This document shows, in pieces, positions 6,637 through 8,657 of a stretch of DNA of 8,657 nt; the stretch's first letter is position 1; every line of letters begins with the position of its first letter. A program made the translations under genes and the position numbers. Origin of the DNA: Pseudomonadota bacterium (GTDB lineage: Bacteria > Pseudomonadota > Alphaproteobacteria > Rhizobiales > Rhizobiaceae). The stretch is taken from contig JAEYTV010000276.1 in NCBI GenBank assembly GCA_023433855.1, forward strand, positions 1 through 8,657, in the 5' to 3' direction. The notes beneath the pieces were generated by a model. The model searched no databases. It was not told the DNA's origin and saw nothing but the letters and a program-made list of their open reading frames with translations.

Positions 6637-7665
6637 CTAGCGCTTCACAGCCTCCAGGACGGACAGGATGGTCTGCTTGCGATCAAGATTGTAAGCTTGT
6701 GCCGTAGCGATCTTATCGGTGATATCGCTGACAAGCCGGGCGCCCTGGTCGGCAGCCGCGAGATCACCTGAAAGGGCTGCCCCCTTTGCGCGATCGATGA
6801 GATGCCCCGCCAGATGCTCCAGAAAGAAGTTGAAGATCACGTCGCTGTCCTTGCCGGAGAGTACGTCCGCCAGCCGGTGCATGGCTTTCCGGGCGGCAGG
6901 ACCTTCCGCCTCGATGACTTCGTTGAAGGCCCCGATGATTTCGATCCCGCCATAGTTCAACAGCTTCAGCGCCGTTGCAACGCTGCCCTTCGACAGCGTC
7001 AGCACGATGTCCTGCGTCCTGCCCCCATCGAGCGGCATGCCGAGGTTCGCCAATGCGCTCGCGAGCTCCTTGTCACCGAGCGGAGACAGCTTCAGCGACT
7101 GGCAGCGGGAGCGGATGGTCGGCAGCAGTTTCCCGGGCGCGTGGGACAAGACAAGGAACAGTGCGCGGCGGGGCGGCTCCTCCAATATCTTGAGGATCGC
7201 GTTCGCCGCATTTCGATTAAGGTCGTCGGCCGGATCGATGATGACGATCCGCCAGCTTCCGGAGCCAGAGGTTTGAGAAAAGAAATGTCCGGCTCTGCGT
7301 GCCTCATCGACCGTGATCGCGGATTTCGCGCGCCCCGTCCTCTCGTCCAGCGGACGCGTCAGATGAAGAACGTTATGAGAAGCTCCTGATGCAACCTGGC
7401 GACTGATCGGCGCGTCCAGATCCGGATCGGCCATCCGTTCAGGCGCTGTGGCCGGATCGGGATAGGTCAATACGTGATTAGCGAAACGGAAGGCGAGCGT
7501 GGCTTTGCCGATCCCCTCCGGCCCCTCTATCAGGAGGGCATGATGCCCCTTTCCAGAGCGGTAGCTTTGGGCCAGAAAATCCTCAGCCGCTTCGTGTCCG
7601 AAGAGCTGGGGGTTGCGTGCCGGCGCAGTTGCCCCGTCCAGCAATCCGGGGATTTCATCGCTCAT
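6637..7665 (-). CDS. holB: DNA polymerase III delta prime subunit
   Basis: The 342-residue AAA+ protein is the delta prime subunit of the clamp loader, which opens and loads the beta sliding clamp at primed DNA. It has a P-loop-like GPEGIGKAT (48-56), a Walker B region RIVIIDPADDLN (139-150), the NAANAILKILEEPP sensor helix (152-165) and the SRC arginine-finger motif (186-188). The C-terminal third is a helical collar domain of low conservation. The four-cysteine zinc module of E. coli delta prime is missing: the only cysteine is C188 of SRC. That the symbol is holB and not dnaX rests on the short length, the altered P-loop (KA instead of KS/KT) and the lack of a tau-type C-terminus. The ATG overlaps the tmk stop (ATGA), as in many bacteria where tmk and holB are coupled. 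Confidence 0.93.
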   Translation of the reverse strand: MSDEIPGLLDGATAPARNPQLFGHEAAEDFLAQSYRSGKGHHALLIEGPEGIGKATLAFRFANHVLTYPDPATAPERMADPDLDAPISRQVASGASHNVLHLTRPLDERTGRAKSAITVDEARRAGHFFSQTSGSGSWRIVIIDPADDLNRNAANAILKILEEPPRRALFLVLSHAPGKLLPTIRSRCQSLKLSPLGDKELASALANLGMPLDGGRTQDIVLTLSKGSVATALKLLNYGGIEIIGAFNEVIEAEGPAARKAMHRLADVLSGKDSDVIFNFFLEHLAGHLIDRAKGAALSGDLAAADQGARLVSDITDKIATAQAYNLDRKQTILSVLEAVKR

Positions 7666-8360
7666 CCGACCGATTCCGCGCTGCTGGCGGGAGCGGGCCG
7701 CGGTATATGAACCAGGGGCTCCACGATCGCAAAGATCTCGTCGGCGATTTCGTCCTCCGATTGCGCGGCATCTACCACGCGGCAGCGTTGGGGTTCATTT
7801 TCGGCTATCTCGAGATAGGCTTCGCGGCGCTTCTCGTGCGTCTCGATTTCCTCGCGCTCGAATCGATCTGGCGCGCTGTCAGCTCCACGAGCGCGTGCAC
7901 GGGAAAGACCGGTTTCAGCAGGCAGGTCGAGAATAACGGTGCAGTCAGGCAGAACGCCGTTTGTCGCTACCCTTTGCAGGGCCTCGATATAGTCCGCACC
8001 GAGATTCCCGGTAACCCCTTGATAGACACGCGACGAATCAATGAACCTGTCACACAGCACGATGGCGCCACTTTCAAGGGCGGGCCTGATGACCTCTTCA
8101 ACATGGTCGTGGCGGGCTGCCGCGAACAGAATGGCTTCCATCCGGACCCCGAACTGTTCCGCCGCACCGGAAAGCAGGACATGCCGGACCGCTTCGGCGC
8201 CCGGCGACCCACCCGGCTCTCGAGTGGTCAGGACGTCGTAACCCCTGCGGCGCAGCCGGTCAGCCAGGCGTCGGATCTGGGTGGATTTGCCGGCACCCTC
8301 CCCGCCTTCGAAAGTCACAAACAATCCGGGATGTTCTGCCACATGTATTTCCGCACTCAT
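7662..8360 (-). CDS. tmk: Thymidylate kinase
   Basis: The enzyme phosphorylates dTMP to dTDP with ATP, an essential step of dTTP supply. It has the P-loop GGEGAGKST (19-27), TREPGGSPGAE (46-56), the DR pair at 104-105 (DRFIDSSRVYQG) and an arginine-rich lid (RARARGADSAPDRFE), the bacterial type II arrangement with the catalytic arginine in the lid. From the ATG at 8360 it has 232 residues. No Shine-Dalgarno precedes this ATG, and a likely promoter would leave a leader of only about five bases. A GTG at 8342 (residue 7) gives MAEHPGLFVTFEGG, which fits the recalled Agrobacterium N-terminus better and has GGA upstream; it is a credible true start. The 3' end overlaps holB by four bases. The C-terminal proline/serine-rich tail is likely disordered. 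Confidence 0.95.
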   Translation of the reverse strand: MSAEIHVAEHPGLFVTFEGGEGAGKSTQIRRLADRLRRRGYDVLTTREPGGSPGAEAVRHVLLSGAAEQFGVRMEAILFAAARHDHVEEVIRPALESGAIVLCDRFIDSSRVYQGVTGNLGADYIEALQRVATNGVLPDCTVILDLPAETGLSRARARGADSAPDRFEREEIETHEKRREAYLEIAENEPQRCRVVDAAQSEDEIADEIFAIVEPLVHIPRPAPASSAESVG

Positions 8361-8371
8361 CTTGTCGTCAG

Positions 8372-8399
8372 ATTATAGCCCATAACGGTGCAGTGCGAA
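8372..8399 (-). promoter_or_regulatory. Likely promoter of the tmk-holB-metG-tatD operon
   Basis: Read on the minus strand, TTCGCA (8399-8394) is followed after 16 bases by a perfect TATAAT (8377-8372). It lies in the 51-base gap between dac and tmk. The predicted start is near 8365. The -35 hexamer lies inside a small inverted repeat TGCG/CGCA (8394-8397 and 8404-8407), which could be a weak dac 3' hairpin or chance. The operon may still also receive transcripts from upstream of dac. Confidence 0.5.
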
Positions 8400-8411
8400 A
8401 CAACGCAGGTG

Positions 8412-8657
8412 TCAAAGCCAGAAGAACATCAGCTCCAGCAAGGCGTCGGTCGCCCTGCTGGCGAGACTTCCCGTGCTGACGGCTCCACGGGTTACCAGCG
8501 GCACCTCCCGCATGAGCCGCTCCCCGGCCGAGATCCTGAGGATCCCGACGGACTGGCCATCCGCGACCGGCGCCCGTAGCGGCCACCGGTATACGATCCG
8601 TCCCGCAAGACGATCCGGATTGTTGGTTGGCAGGTAGATCTCGACGTCCTCCTCGGC
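8412..8657 (-). CDS. D-alanyl-D-alanine carboxypeptidase (PBP5/6 family), 3' end
   Basis: Only the last 81 residues lie in the window; the catalytic SxxK, SxN and KTG motifs are outside it. The frame runs from the window edge to TGA (8414-8412). It begins AEEDVEIYLP, as in the beta-rich C-terminal domain of PBP5-type enzymes, continues through RWPLRAPVADGQSVG and ends ATDALLELMFFWL. That last stretch is an amphipathic helix like the one that anchors PBP5 to the outer face of the inner membrane. The enzyme trims the terminal D-Ala from peptidoglycan stem peptides. The dac-tmk neighbourhood is as I recall it in rhizobia, which supports the call. The gene name (dacA, dacC or dacF) cannot be settled from this fragment. 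Confidence 0.85.
   Translation of the reverse strand, partial: AEEDVEIYLPTNNPDRLAGRIVYRWPLRAPVADGQSVGILRISAGERLMREVPLVTRGAVSTGSLASRATDALLELMFFWL

Noticed and set aside
7617..8378. Plus-strand open frame of 253 codons across tmk and the start of holB
   Set aside because: The minus-strand genes have clear catalytic motifs; this frame has none and crosses their junction.
8368..8586. Minus-strand open frame of 72 codons near the right edge
   Set aside because: The overlapping frame ending at 8412 reads as the C-terminus of a D-Ala-D-Ala carboxypeptidase, so this one is a shadow.

Overview
The window is a housekeeping segment of an alphaproteobacterial chromosome, most likely from Rhizobiales (Hyphomicrobiales). 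The base composition is GC-rich. The protein sequences and the gene order dac, tmk, holB, metG, tatD, metallo-hydrolase match what I recall of rhizobial genomes. The taxonomic call comes from recalled family sequences, not from a search. I see no mobile element, CRISPR array, tRNA, rRNA or prophage gene.

Left half, plus strand (1-3082). The 3' part of queA overlaps tgt by four bases (ATGA). Together they make the last shared steps of queuosine tRNA modification. A hairpin with a short T-rich tail follows tgt. Next come a small J-domain protein of unknown role and a GNAT acetyltransferase of the SSAT/thialysine type.

Convergent gap (3083-3366). No convincing protein gene lies here, but the gap is dense in inverted repeats. 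It holds a possible promoter, a closed helix with an inner hairpin, and a stem followed by five T residues. Together these make a candidate plus-strand small RNA of about 108 nt. This is the least explained part of the window.

Right half, minus strand (8657-3367). The 3' end of a D-Ala-D-Ala carboxypeptidase gene is followed by a likely promoter with a perfect TATAAT. Then comes a compact operon: tmk (dTMP kinase), holB (clamp-loader delta prime, ATGA overlap with tmk), a 97-base gap with a hairpin, metG (methionyl-tRNA synthetase), tatD (nuclease) and a PhnP-like metallo-beta-lactamase-fold hydrolase. The last three are separated by only 9 and 3 bases. The operon links nucleotide supply, replication and translation.

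The most notable protein feature is in Tgt. Three of the four classical zinc ligands are replaced, while the catalytic aspartates remain. MetG and HolB also lack the cysteine zinc modules of their E. coli relatives. I found no evidence for a wholly new multi-gene system; the novelty, if any, lies in the noncoding gap and the zinc-site losses.
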